64,000 nt of DNA from Petrotoga mexicana DSM 14811. GTDB lineage: Bacteria > Thermotogota > Thermotogae > Petrotogales > Petrotogaceae. The stretch lies in contig NZ_AZRN01000010.1 of assembly GCF_002895565.1 (NCBI RefSeq), forward strand, positions 31,148 through 95,147, read 5' to 3'. Made by a program: the position numbers and the translations under genes. Below the pieces are notes generated by a model. That model had not been told where the DNA came from, ran no database searches, and saw only the letters and a program-made list of their open reading frames with translations. Shown here in pieces: positions 7,694-18,305 of the stretch (position 1 is its first letter; the number at the start of each line of letters is the position of its first letter).

Positions 7694-9058
7694 TTATAAA
7701 GTAAGAATCCCTTTTTCGTCTTCCAATTTGTTCTTGATATTATTGATCTTATTTTTTATCATTTCATTTCCCATCAACAAAGAATGTTCTATTTTTTTGA
7801 TGGAATGAATAATAGTGGAATGATTTTTATCTAATTTTTCGGAGATATCTTTCGTTTTCAACTTCATAGTAGTCTTAAAAAGATAAGCTAAAACTTGACG
7901 TGCTAATGCTATTTCTTTTTTTCTGGATGATGAGAAGATATCCTTTCTATTAATATTAAATTCAGCAGCGACCAAATCTATAACGGTATCTATTTTGACA
8001 GTTTCCAGAACTTCTGGTGATTGGAATCTAACTTTGTTTGCGTTCATTCTCATCATTGAATTGACTATCGTTTTTGCAGATTCAATATTCACTGGCGCAC
8101 CCGAAATTTGGCTTTGCAATAGAAGGTTCATAATAGCGCCCCGAAGTTTTCTTAGGTTTTTATCGACATGTTCAGCTAAATAATAAGCAACATCATCGGT
8201 TAATTGAAGAGAAATCATTTGTGCCATTTTCTTGGCTATTAAGTACTTCGTTGCCTTATCAGGTGCTTGTATATCAGTTATCAAACCCATTTCAAATCTA
8301 CTTATTAATCTGGGATGAAAGGTTGCCAATTCATCAGGTGTTCTATCGGAACATATTACTATCTGTTTTCTTGAGTTAAAAAGAGAATTAAAAGTATGGA
8401 AAAGTTCACTTTGTACGGTATTTTTTCCAATTAAAAATTGAACATCATCTATCAATAAAAAATCGACATTTCTTCTAAAGCGTTCTCGGAAGTTCTCCAT
8501 ATCACTTGCTCTTATTCCATCCATCATTTGATTCATAAAATCCTCAGCAGTTACATACTTCACCTTCAAATCAGGGGCATTTTCCATCAAAAAGTTCCCT
8601 ATTGCATGTAAAAGATGTGTTTTACCTAGTCCAACATCTCCATATATAAATAAAGGATTATATTTGCCAGGATTCTTGCAAACTTCCAAGGCTGAATAAT
8701 AAGCTATCCTATTGGAATTTCCCGTAACAAAGCTATCAAAAGTGAATTCAGGATTAAACTCTGATAGTTTCAAAGGCCTGTTTTTTATTATTGGACCATT
8801 TACTGCATTTTTCTGTTCTTTACTAATGGGTATTTCTTTAAAAATAACTTCTAGAGGCTTTCCAGTAATATTATTTATAGTTTCTTTTATTATTGAACCG
8901 AATCTTTTCTCGACAGCCTCTTTAATAAATAAATTTCCCAATCCAACAACGACCTTTTTATCGTCTAATTCCAAAATTTGAGCCGTTGTAAGCCAGTTAT
9001 TCCAGGTATCTCTAGACATATTGGAACGTAGTTTTTCTATTAGTTCATGCTTTTCCAT
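7694..9058 (-). CDS. dnaA: chromosomal replication initiator DnaA
   Basis: AAA+ protein that binds DnaA boxes and melts the origin; 454 residues from ATG 9058. Domain I is at the N-terminus (MEKHELIEKLRSNMSRDTWNNWL). The ATPase has Walker A GDVGLGKTHLLHAIGN and Walker B LLIDDVQFL, and sensor-type arginines are in FHPRLISRFEMG. The C-terminal DNA-binding domain carries the signature region ALARQVLAYLF...TKDISEKLDKNHSTIIHSIKKIE. The frame extends to GTG 9067, but AAGGGG lies 8 bases before ATG 9058. It is convergent with the encapsulin gene and divergent from the peptide transporter. Confidence 0.97.
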   Translation of the reverse strand: MEKHELIEKLRSNMSRDTWNNWLTTAQILELDDKKVVVGLGNLFIKEAVEKRFGSIIKETINNITGKPLEVIFKEIPISKEQKNAVNGPIIKNRPLKLSEFNPEFTFDSFVTGNSNRIAYYSALEVCKNPGKYNPLFIYGDVGLGKTHLLHAIGNFLMENAPDLKVKYVTAEDFMNQMMDGIRASDMENFRERFRRNVDFLLIDDVQFLIGKNTVQSELFHTFNSLFNSRKQIVICSDRTPDELATFHPRLISRFEMGLITDIQAPDKATKYLIAKKMAQMISLQLTDDVAYYLAEHVDKNLRKLRGAIMNLLLQSQISGAPVNIESAKTIVNSMMRMNANKVRFQSPEVLETVKIDTVIDLVAAEFNINRKDIFSSSRKKEIALARQVLAYLFKTTMKLKTKDISEKLDKNHSTIIHSIKKIEHSLLMGNEMIKNKINNIKNKLEDEKGILTL

Positions 9059-9444
9059 TATTTTCACCCCTTGGAATAAAACCCAATATATACTTTATCA
9101 TAAGGGAGAAACTTAATCAAGAAAATTTTTGATTAAAAATCTGATTAGACGCTATTTATGCTTGATATAGAACTTAAAATTTTTAGATCCCTCGTCTTCA
9201 AAAGATTTAAGAAGCAAATTGTGGAACGCAAATTGTTAAATCTTTGTTTTAAAAAATAGAAATGTATAATATACAAACGTATTAATTTTAGAATAATAAG
9301 AAGTGTTAATATATATTATGTTAATTTAAAATAACTTAATTTAAGAATAGATCTATTTAAAAGTTAGAAAAGGTTCAATGCTTAAATCCAATCTTCTGAT
9401 ATTTTTTGTTCCTTCTCCCGCTAGTTATGATTTTTTATTGTTAC

Positions 9445-9473
9445 TTGACTCTTAAAGATATTAATTGTATAAT
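9445..9473 (+). promoter_or_regulatory. sigma-A type promoter for the peptide ABC operon
   Basis: TTGACT (9445-9450) and TATAAT (9468-9473) are separated by 17 bases. The leader to ATG 9674 would be about 195 bases long. Confidence 0.8.
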
Positions 9474-9552
9474 AGAGATAATTAATTTAATTTAAATTAA
9501 GTTACCAATCGAGGCTTTATTTTTGAAATTTTTGTCAATATGAGACGTGCTG

Positions 9553-9566
9553 TGAAATTTTTTTCA
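9553..9566. promoter_or_regulatory. possible operator TGAAA-N4-TTTCA in transporter leader
   Basis: The 14-base sequence TGAAATTTTTTTCA has the same palindromic arms as the motif found in the glnA and gdhA leaders. In AT-rich DNA this could be chance. Confidence 0.3.
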
Positions 9567-9673
9567 TATATCTGTAAAATTTGTCGCAGATTTAATAAGA
9601 AATGTTATAAGGTATTGTTGCAGAACAAGTGTTTAAGTTTTTCATATCAGCATATTTTACGAGGAGGGATTTT

Positions 9674-11179
9674 ATGAAAAAGTATTTGGTAAGTTTATTC
9701 GTTATGTTGGTTTTATTTGTCGGCGTTTGGGCACAATCTACCATAGTTGTTGGTACCACAGACAAAATTAGAACTCTAGACCCAGCTTTGTGTTATGACT
9801 ACTTTTCCAGTAATATTTTACAAAATGTTTTATCTGGACCAGTAGACTACAAGGTTAATTCCACGGAAATTGAGCCAAATTTATTCGAAAGTTGGGAAGT
9901 ATCTGAAGATGGATTAGAGTATCTTTTCCACGTTCGAAAAGGTGTAGTTTTCGAAGATGGAACCCCTATAGATGCATCCGTATTTAAATTCTCCTTCGAT
10001 AGGGTTATAAAACTTGGAGGAGATCCTGCATTCTTACTTTCGGATATAGTTAAAACAACCGAAGTGGTCGATGATTATATCTTCAAAGTAACTCTCGAGT
10101 ATCCTTTTTCAGCTTTTGTTTCAGTATTAGGTTACACTGTTGGCTGGCCTGTCAATCCAAACATATTCTCAGCAGATAGTTTTTATGATGGAGCGCCTTC
10201 CGCTTCTGGTCCATACAAAGTCACCGAATGGATAAGGGACGTAAGAATTACATTGCAAGCAAATGACAAATATTTTGGTGAAAAACCAAAAACAGATAGA
10301 ATCATCATTTTATTCTACGAAAACGCTGCAACGTTGAGATTGGCTTTGGAAACCGGTGAAATAGATATTGCTTTCAGACATTTAGACCCAAGAGACATAC
10401 AAGATTTAAAAAGTTCTCAAAATGTTCAAGTTATCCAGGGTGAAAGTCCACAAATCAGAATGCTAGTATTCAATGCACAGAAAGAACCTTTCGACGATCC
10501 TTTGGTAAGACAAGCGATTTCCTTGGCTGTTGAAAGAGATGTAATCGTTGAAGATGTATTTTTGAATATGGCATCACCATTATATTCTCTTGTCCCAATG
10601 GGAATGTGGAGTCACGAAGATGTCTTCCAAGAAGGAGATCTTGAGGCTGCAAAACAACTTCTGTATCAAGCTGGTTACGACGAAAAAAACAAACTAGTGA
10701 TTGATCTTTGGTACAGCCCTACTCATTATGGAACAACCGAAGCAGATGTAGCCCAAGTTTTAATGGAATCCTTAGAAAAGACAGGAATTATCGATATCAA
10801 CTTAGAATATGCGGAATGGGCAACCTACGTTGACTATTTTTTAAACGGAACTATGGGTATGTTCTTATTGGGTTGGTATCCTGATTACATAGACCCTGAT
10901 GATTACCTCTGGCCATTCTTAAGTGAAAGTGGAGCTAGATCGATGGGTAGTTTTTATGTTAACCCAATAACTGAAAGTGTGATGAGAGCAGCAAGAGTAG
11001 CGACTGACCAAGAAGTTAGATCTCAATTGTACAAATTGGTCCAACAAGATCTAGCTTTCAACGCACCATACGTTTCACTTTGGCAAGGTGTAGAAACGGT
11101 AGCTGCCCAAAATAATATTAAAGGAATTTTGTTGGAACCTTCTCAGGTCTTTAGATATTATTTGCTTTACAAGGAATAA
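9674..11179 (+). CDS. peptide/oligosaccharide-type ABC transporter substrate-binding protein
   Basis: A 501-residue exported solute-binding protein of family 5 (DppA/OppA fold). From ATG 9674, preceded by GAGGAGGG, it has a signal peptide (MKKYLVSLFVMLVLFVGVWA) and then STIVVGTTDKIRTLDPA, typical of the family, with FHVRKGVVFEDGTPIDA and VRQAISLAVERDVIVEDVF further on. An upstream in-frame ATG at 9629 has no ribosome binding site. It heads a five-gene operon with two permeases and two ATPases. In Thermotogota this family also carries oligosaccharides, so the ligand is unknown. Confidence 0.88.
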   Translation: MKKYLVSLFVMLVLFVGVWAQSTIVVGTTDKIRTLDPALCYDYFSSNILQNVLSGPVDYKVNSTEIEPNLFESWEVSEDGLEYLFHVRKGVVFEDGTPIDASVFKFSFDRVIKLGGDPAFLLSDIVKTTEVVDDYIFKVTLEYPFSAFVSVLGYTVGWPVNPNIFSADSFYDGAPSASGPYKVTEWIRDVRITLQANDKYFGEKPKTDRIIILFYENAATLRLALETGEIDIAFRHLDPRDIQDLKSSQNVQVIQGESPQIRMLVFNAQKEPFDDPLVRQAISLAVERDVIVEDVFLNMASPLYSLVPMGMWSHEDVFQEGDLEAAKQLLYQAGYDEKNKLVIDLWYSPTHYGTTEADVAQVLMESLEKTGIIDINLEYAEWATYVDYFLNGTMGMFLLGWYPDYIDPDDYLWPFLSESGARSMGSFYVNPITESVMRAARVATDQEVRSQLYKLVQQDLAFNAPYVSLWQGVETVAAQNNIKGILLEPSQVFRYYLLYKE

Positions 11180-11218
11180 TTTTTTCTTAAAGTTCTTTTG
11201 AAGATTTGAAACTAAGAC

Positions 11219-11252
11219 AATTGCCCCGATTTATTTAATAATCGGGGCAATT
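11219..11252 (+). terminator. hairpin between substrate-binding protein and permease genes
   Basis: Left arm AATTGCCCCGATT (11219-11231) and right arm AATCGGGGCAATT (11240-11252), a 13-bp stem, followed by TTTTG. It probably stops or limits read-through so that the binding protein is made in excess over the membrane parts, or protects the upstream mRNA end. Confidence 0.75.
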
Positions 11253-11289
11253 TTGAGAAAACCAACCTCAGAAAAGAAGGGTGATCTAA

Positions 11290-12297
11290 GTGTCTCTGAG
11301 AAATTATATTATTGTGAGAATCTTGTTGGCAATCCCCATGCTTTTTGTTCTTTTAGTAGTTATATTTTTCGTTATTAGGATAATTCCCGGAGATCCTGTT
11401 GCAGCAATGTTAGGTGGGAGAGCCTCTCAAGAGGTTATTGAAGCCAGGAGAGCAGAATTAGGACTTAACGATCCCATACTGATTCAATTTTTTAAATATG
11501 TAGGGGGGCTATTCAAAGGTGACTTGGGAACTTCAACAATGACGGGAAGGCCCGTACTTGATGAGATATTAGAAAGATTTCCTGCCACACTTGAATTAAC
11601 GATTTTTGCATTTATTATAGCTGTAGTTATAGGGATCTTTTGGGGTTCAAAAGCCGCACAAAAAAGAGACAAACCCATAGATATAATTGCCAGGGGATTT
11701 TCGATGCTTATGTATGCTGTACCGGTATTTTGGTTTGGTCTGATGATGCAATTCATTTTTGGAATGCAGTTGAAATGGTTACCCATTGCCGGGAGGATCG
11801 GGGCTACAGTTCAATTTGAAGAAATAACAGGTTTGTTTTTACTGGATTCTCTTTTAAGAGGGAATTGGACAGCTTTTTGGGATGTCTTACAACATTTGTT
11901 GTTGCCTGGTATTACTCTTGGCTTAGTTATCTCGAGTATTTTTTTAAGAATGGTTCGAAATAATACAATTTTAACGTTAACCTCTGACTATGTTAAATCT
12001 GCTAAAGCAAGAGGGATACCTGAAAATAGAATATTGTACAGACATGCTTTAAGAAATGCTTTAGTTCCTATTTTAACGGTCATGGGATTACAGCTTGCAC
12101 TATTGATGGCTGGAGCTGTTTTAACTGAAACAACTTTTTCTTGGCCAGGGATTGGAAGTTATCTCATCATGAAAATCAGATACAGAGATTTCCCCGCTAT
12201 TCAAGGAACGATAGTCTTTTTCGCTATTTTTGTAATAATAATTAACATTATAGTAGAAATTATCAACGCCTTAATAGACCCAAGGGTAAGGTACTGA
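11290..12297 (+). CDS. ABC transporter permease (DppB family)
   Basis: A 335-residue inner-membrane permease that starts with GTG 11290. It begins with one membrane helix followed by the family hallmark FFVIRIIPGDPVAAMLGGRAS, then five more membrane segments and the EAA loop KSAKARGIPENRILYRHALRNALVPILTV. This is the DppB/OppB type half of a peptide-class importer. It is separated from the binding-protein gene by a hairpin and followed at 13 bases by the DppC-type partner. Confidence 0.9.
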   Translation: MSLRNYIIVRILLAIPMLFVLLVVIFFVIRIIPGDPVAAMLGGRASQEVIEARRAELGLNDPILIQFFKYVGGLFKGDLGTSTMTGRPVLDEILERFPATLELTIFAFIIAVVIGIFWGSKAAQKRDKPIDIIARGFSMLMYAVPVFWFGLMMQFIFGMQLKWLPIAGRIGATVQFEEITGLFLLDSLLRGNWTAFWDVLQHLLLPGITLGLVISSIFLRMVRNNTILTLTSDYVKSAKARGIPENRILYRHALRNALVPILTVMGLQLALLMAGAVLTETTFSWPGIGSYLIMKIRYRDFPAIQGTIVFFAIFVIIINIIVEIINALIDPRVRY

Positions 12298-12310
12298 GGA
12301 GGGTATAAAA

Positions 12311-13186
12311 TTGGAAGAACATAAATTCATTTCATCGAAGATTGGAAAGAGCTTCTCCAGATTCTTTAGAGGTTCAAATGCTTGGCTTACCTTCATAGGT
12401 ATGGTTATTTTGATTTTTTATATTTTCTTGGCCATTTTTTCTCCTCAAATAGCTCCTTACGACCCTACAGAAAGGGTTGGAAGATCTCTAACTTCTCCTA
12501 GTAGTGAGTTTTGGTTTGGAACGGACAATCTTGGCAGGGATGTGTTTAGCAGGGTTGTTTATGGAGCTAGAATTGCCTTAACAATAGCTTTTGTTTCCGT
12601 AGCAATAGCTTCAGCAATTGGTATACCGTTAGGTTTATTATCGGGATTCGTGGGAGGAATATTCGATAGAATAATGACCATAGTTATGGATGCTATATAT
12701 TCCTTTCCAGGTTTAATTCTCGCCATAGCGATAGCTGCATTTTTAGGGCCAGGTATTATGAATATCGCTATTTCCATAGCCGTTGTTTACATACCCACAT
12801 ACTTTAGGGTCATTAGAAATCAAGTATCTTCAGTAAAAAACGAACTTTATGTCGATGGAGCCAGAGCTATAGGTGCATCAAACTTATCTATTTTGGGAAG
12901 GTATATACTTCCAAATGTACTGCCATCCGTTGTGGTTGTTCTTTCAATGAACCTGGCAGACGCCATAATGACAGAAGCTGGATTGAGCTTTTTGGGATTG
13001 GGAATAGCTCCTCCAACTCCCGATTGGGGTTTTGATTTGAGCAATGGTCAAAGATTTATTTTGAGTGGTGCTTGGTGGGCTTTGACATTTCCAGGTGTTG
13101 CTATAATGACTGTTACACTCGGATTTTCTATGTTCAGTGAAGGTCTAAACGAGATGCTGAATCCAACAATTAGGGAAAGAAGGTAG
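12311..13186 (+). CDS. ABC transporter permease (DppC family)
   Basis: A 291-residue permease that starts with TTG 12311 after GAGGAGGG. The N-terminus carries FSPQIAPYDPTERVG and FWFGTDNLGRDVFSRVVYGAR, the signature of DppC/OppC proteins, followed by about five membrane helices and the EAA loop DGARAIGASNLSILGRYILPNVLPS. It pairs with the preceding DppB-type subunit to form the membrane channel. Confidence 0.9.
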   Translation: MEEHKFISSKIGKSFSRFFRGSNAWLTFIGMVILIFYIFLAIFSPQIAPYDPTERVGRSLTSPSSEFWFGTDNLGRDVFSRVVYGARIALTIAFVSVAIASAIGIPLGLLSGFVGGIFDRIMTIVMDAIYSFPGLILAIAIAAFLGPGIMNIAISIAVVYIPTYFRVIRNQVSSVKNELYVDGARAIGASNLSILGRYILPNVLPSVVVVLSMNLADAIMTEAGLSFLGLGIAPPTPDWGFDLSNGQRFILSGAWWALTFPGVAIMTVTLGFSMFSEGLNEMLNPTIRERR

Positions 13187-13191
13187 TAAGC

Positions 13192-14181
13192 GTGCTTGAA
13201 GTAAAAAATCTGAAAGTTTATTATAAAAGTGAAGATGGGATTATAAAAGCGGTTGACGATGTTAGTTTTAATGTAAAAGATGGGGAAACACTTGGACTAG
13301 TGGGAGAATCAGGCTGCGGGAAATCCACCTTGGGACAAGCTATAATGAAAATATTGCCTTTAAATGCACAATTGTATGGAGAAATTAAATTAAATGGTCA
13401 AAATATAACTACAATGAACGAAAAACAAATGCGAGAAATTCGTGGTAGAGATATAACCATGATCTTTCAAGATCCGATGACTTCCCTGAACCCAATTATG
13501 AAAGTTAAAGACCTATTTGTTGAGATTGTGAAAGCTCATTTTCCTGATATATCTGAGCAAAAAGCTATAGAAATGGGAGGTAGTGTCCTAAAGGATGTGG
13601 GAATAGACCCAAGCAGGATGAATCAGTACACATTTCAATTCAGTGGTGGTATGAGGCAAAGGGTGATGATCGCACTAGGATTAGTTTTAAAACCATCTTT
13701 TGTTATTTCCGATGAGCCAACTACTTCATTGGATGTAATAGTTCAAGCTCAAATAATAGAGTTGATGAATAAATTAAGGGACGAATATCAAATGTCCATG
13801 TTGCTTATAACACATGATTTAGGTGTAGTTGCTCAACTTGCAGATAAGATTGGAGTTATGTATGCCGGTCATTTGGTAGAAATATCTTCAAAGGAAAATA
13901 TTTATTACAATCCCAAGCACCCTTATACAAAAGCACTTTTAGAGTCGATTCCGAATACAGATATCAACGACAAAGATTTAAAATATATACCCGGAAGTCC
14001 TCCAGATTTGGGTAAACCTCCAAAAGGATGCCGATTCGCTCCGAGGTGTGAGTACGCAATGGACATCTGTCATGAACAAGAGCCTAACAGCTTTTTAATC
14101 GAAGGCTCAGAAGTTAAATGCTGGCTATATGAAAATTCTCAAGATTTAAAACATGTAAATGTGGGTGGTACTAGTGACTGA
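13192..14181 (+). CDS. ABC transporter ATP-binding protein (DppD family)
   Basis: A 329-residue ATPase that starts with GTG 13192. Visible motifs are Walker A GESGCGKST, Q-loop IFQDPMTSLNP, signature FSGGMRQRV, Walker B FVISDEP, and the switch histidine in LITHDLG. The C-terminal oligopeptide-transporter domain has the cysteine-bearing GCRFAPRCEYAMDICHEQEP. It is five bases from the permease gene and overlaps the next ATPase. It works as a heterodimer with the DppF-type subunit. Confidence 0.92.
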   Translation: MLEVKNLKVYYKSEDGIIKAVDDVSFNVKDGETLGLVGESGCGKSTLGQAIMKILPLNAQLYGEIKLNGQNITTMNEKQMREIRGRDITMIFQDPMTSLNPIMKVKDLFVEIVKAHFPDISEQKAIEMGGSVLKDVGIDPSRMNQYTFQFSGGMRQRVMIALGLVLKPSFVISDEPTTSLDVIVQAQIIELMNKLRDEYQMSMLLITHDLGVVAQLADKIGVMYAGHLVEISSKENIYYNPKHPYTKALLESIPNTDINDKDLKYIPGSPPDLGKPPKGCRFAPRCEYAMDICHEQEPNSFLIEGSEVKCWLYENSQDLKHVNVGGTSD

Positions 14182-15187
14182 AAATGCAATTTTAAAAGTT
14201 GAAGGTTTAAAAAAATATTTTCCTCTAAAAAGATCAGTGGGTGAAGTTTTAACTAGAACCCCTCCTAAATATGTAAAGGCGGTAGATGAGATTGATTTTG
14301 AAGTAAAAAAAGGTGAAACTCTTGGTTTAGTTGGTGAATCAGGGAGCGGAAAAACAACTACAGGTAGGTTAATTACAAGATTAGAAGATCCTACTGAAGG
14401 AAAAATTTTATTCAAAGAAAAAGACATCAGTACATTAACAAAAAAAGAACTAAAACATGTAAGAAAAGAGATTCAAATAATCTTTCAAGATCCACTTGCA
14501 GCCTTGAACCCTCATATGAGGATTGGTGAGGCTGTGATGCATCCTCTACAAATACACAATATTGGGAAAGACCGTTCCGAAAAACAGAAGCTTGTTATGG
14601 AAATGTTGGAAAGGGTACAGTTATCACCAGCAAGTGAGTATTATTACAGATATCCTCGTGATTTATCTGGTGGCCAAAGACAAAGGGTTGTAATAGCTAG
14701 GGCTTTGATCTTAAAACCTACCTTTGTAGTGGCGGATGAAGCAGTTGCGATGTTGGATGTTTCTGTTAGGTCTCAATTGTTACAACTGATGATCAACTTA
14801 AAAAATGATTTTGATTTGACTTATCTTTTCATCACACACGATTTAGCTACGACTAAATATATTTGTGACAGAATAGCCGTAATGTACTTGGGCAAAATTG
14901 TCGAAGTTGGAAATTTTGAACAAATATACACAAAACCAAAACATCCTTACACTCAAGCTCTAATATCAGCGGTTCCTGAACCTGACCCTAAAAGCAAGAA
15001 AGAAAGAATAATACCTCAAGGAGAAGTTCCAAACGCCGTTAATATCCCCACAGGTTGTAGGTTTCATCCTAGATGCCCATATGCAAAAGAGATTTGTAAA
15101 ATTCAAGAACCCACTTTGAAAAATGTTGAAAATCAACAAGTTGCTTGTCATCTATATGATTCGGAATACGAAAAGAGTGTCATTTAG
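14174..15187 (+). CDS. ABC transporter ATP-binding protein (DppF family)
   Basis: About 337 residues. Motifs are Walker A GESGSGKTT, Q-loop IFQDPLAALNP, signature LSGGQRQRV, Walker B FVVADEA and FITHDLA, with the C-terminal cysteine-containing GCRFHPRCPYAKEICKIQEP. GTG 14174 is preferred because GGGTGGT lies just before it; an in-frame ATG at 14159 has no ribosome binding site. The D-loop reads DEAVAMLDVS instead of the common DEPVSALDVS, a mild variation. It ends four bases from the convergent murJ. Confidence 0.9.
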   Translation: MTENAILKVEGLKKYFPLKRSVGEVLTRTPPKYVKAVDEIDFEVKKGETLGLVGESGSGKTTTGRLITRLEDPTEGKILFKEKDISTLTKKELKHVRKEIQIIFQDPLAALNPHMRIGEAVMHPLQIHNIGKDRSEKQKLVMEMLERVQLSPASEYYYRYPRDLSGGQRQRVVIARALILKPTFVVADEAVAMLDVSVRSQLLQLMINLKNDFDLTYLFITHDLATTKYICDRIAVMYLGKIVEVGNFEQIYTKPKHPYTQALISAVPEPDPKSKKERIIPQGEVPNAVNIPTGCRFHPRCPYAKEICKIQEPTLKNVENQQVACHLYDSEYEKSVI

Positions 15188-15190
15188 ACC

Positions 15191-16675
15191 TTATTTTCTT
15201 TTAAAGAAAAGGTTTATAGCTAATTTTAACTTTTTTGAACCTATAAGGTACGCTGATAAGAAATAAACGAGGACGCTTAGAGCAATTAGAAGAACGACTA
15301 ACAGTCTAGAATCAAAAAATCCTTTACTAGTCACGATAAATATAGACATAACAGCGCTTGCGATGAAAATTTTAAGTATTTCTATCCAATCTTCACCAGT
15401 CAAACCTTTAATAATATTGAAACCTGTCATGAACATGCCGATAATACCGGAAATAGCAGTTGCAAATGCGATACCTACAACACCATATCTGAAAGCCAAC
15501 AAAACATCGAGAGTCGCGTTCACTAAAAGCATTAACACTGCCACTAAAGAAGGATATCTTGTATTTAATTTAGAGTGGTAAGTTCTGATAAAGATAGTAT
15601 GTAAAGAATAAAATGGAAGCCCCAGAGAATAATATAACAATGTTTTTGCTGTTATTAACGTATCTTCAAAAGTAAAACTACCGTGTTGATATATCAAAGC
15701 CACGATCTCATTGTTTAAAAATATCAAACCGAACATTGAAGGAATTGCAAAGAATAAAGTTAGTTCTATACTATCTTTCAAATTCTTGTTGTATTCTTTT
15801 TCATCTTTAATACTTGAAGAATACGATAATTTAGGTAAAAGGGCGTTTGCAACACTTATGGCGAATATGCTTAAAGGGAGCTGATAAATTCTTAGAGCGT
15901 ATTGAATGGTCGAAACACCTCCCGTACCGGTCCATGTTGCGATATTGGTATCAACCAATGTATTCAAGGAAGCCACAGCTACTCCTAATAATGCGGGACC
16001 GAACAAATTCATTATACTTTTCAGATCTTTGAAATTAAAATCAAGTGTCATCCGGAAATGAATCTTTCTTAAGATATAAAAAACTAACAAAAACTGTAAA
16101 ATTCCTCCTACTGTGAATCCTATAGTTGGTCCTAATATTCTTGGGGAAAAGTAAGAAGATAAAAAGATAAACACGACACTGCAAAGGTTAGATAAAGCCG
16201 GAGCGAATGCAGGTCCAAAATAGATATCGTTACTATTTAAAACGCCTGTAGCTACTGCCCACAAAGAGATAAAAATTATGAAGGGATATGTAATTTTCAA
16301 CAAATAAGAGGTTAATTCCATCGTTGATTCAGACAAGCCAGTTCCCAAAACTAAAACTATTTGGTCCGAAAAAAAATAAACAGGTATATATAATGAAACA
16401 GTCGTTATTAATACAAACCATATTGTGGTGCTGAGAAAAACCTGAGAATCTTTTCCTTGTTTTCTTGTAAACAAAGGAATAAAAGCTGAGGAGAGGGCTC
16501 CATCAGCGAAGATTTTCCGAAGAAAGAAAGGAAGAATAATTGCTACTAAATATGCATCGTACTCTGCACTAATTCCAAAATAATGAGCAAAGGTAGCATC
16601 CCGTAAAAGGCCTAATAATCTACTTATAAAAGTTGCCAAAGAGAAAAGAAATGTATGCTTCAACAATTTCGACAT
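15191..16675 (-). CDS. murJ: lipid II flippase MurJ (MviN family)
   Basis: A 494-residue polytopic membrane protein of the MOP superfamily with about 14 hydrophobic segments. The N-terminus is diagnostic: TFLFSLATFISRLLGLLRDA followed by FAHYFGISAEYDAYLVA and GALSSAFIPLFTRKQGK. It moves the lipid II peptidoglycan precursor across the cytoplasmic membrane. It is the last gene of a tight minus-strand run (aldo/keto reductase, fruK-like, upp, murJ) with gaps of 18-26 bases. Confidence 0.93.
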   Translation of the reverse strand: MSKLLKHTFLFSLATFISRLLGLLRDATFAHYFGISAEYDAYLVAIILPFFLRKIFADGALSSAFIPLFTRKQGKDSQVFLSTTIWFVLITTVSLYIPVYFFSDQIVLVLGTGLSESTMELTSYLLKITYPFIIFISLWAVATGVLNSNDIYFGPAFAPALSNLCSVVFIFLSSYFSPRILGPTIGFTVGGILQFLLVFYILRKIHFRMTLDFNFKDLKSIMNLFGPALLGVAVASLNTLVDTNIATWTGTGGVSTIQYALRIYQLPLSIFAISVANALLPKLSYSSSIKDEKEYNKNLKDSIELTLFFAIPSMFGLIFLNNEIVALIYQHGSFTFEDTLITAKTLLYYSLGLPFYSLHTIFIRTYHSKLNTRYPSLVAVLMLLVNATLDVLLAFRYGVVGIAFATAISGIIGMFMTGFNIIKGLTGEDWIEILKIFIASAVMSIFIVTSKGFFDSRLLVVLLIALSVLVYFLSAYLIGSKKLKLAINLFFKRK

Positions 16676-16695
16676 CCAATTGCCCCCGATATTCT

Positions 16696-18287
<1,592 letters not shown>

Positions 18288-18305
18288 ATAAAATCATCAA
18301 CTCCT

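Larger units (their letters stand above)
9059..9673. other. AT-rich intergenic region between dnaA and the peptide transporter
   Basis: About 600 bases without a gene. It is very AT-rich and contains the transporter promoter at 9445-9473 and a TGAAA-N4-TTTCA palindrome at 9553-9566. I looked for DnaA boxes of the TTATCCACA type and of the AAACCTACCACC type reported for Thermotoga and found no clear match, so an origin cannot be claimed. Confidence 0.5.

Noticed and set aside
9059..9628. Origin of replication next to dnaA
   Set aside because: The region is AT-rich and beside dnaA, but I could not find a cluster of DnaA boxes of either the common or the Thermotoga type.
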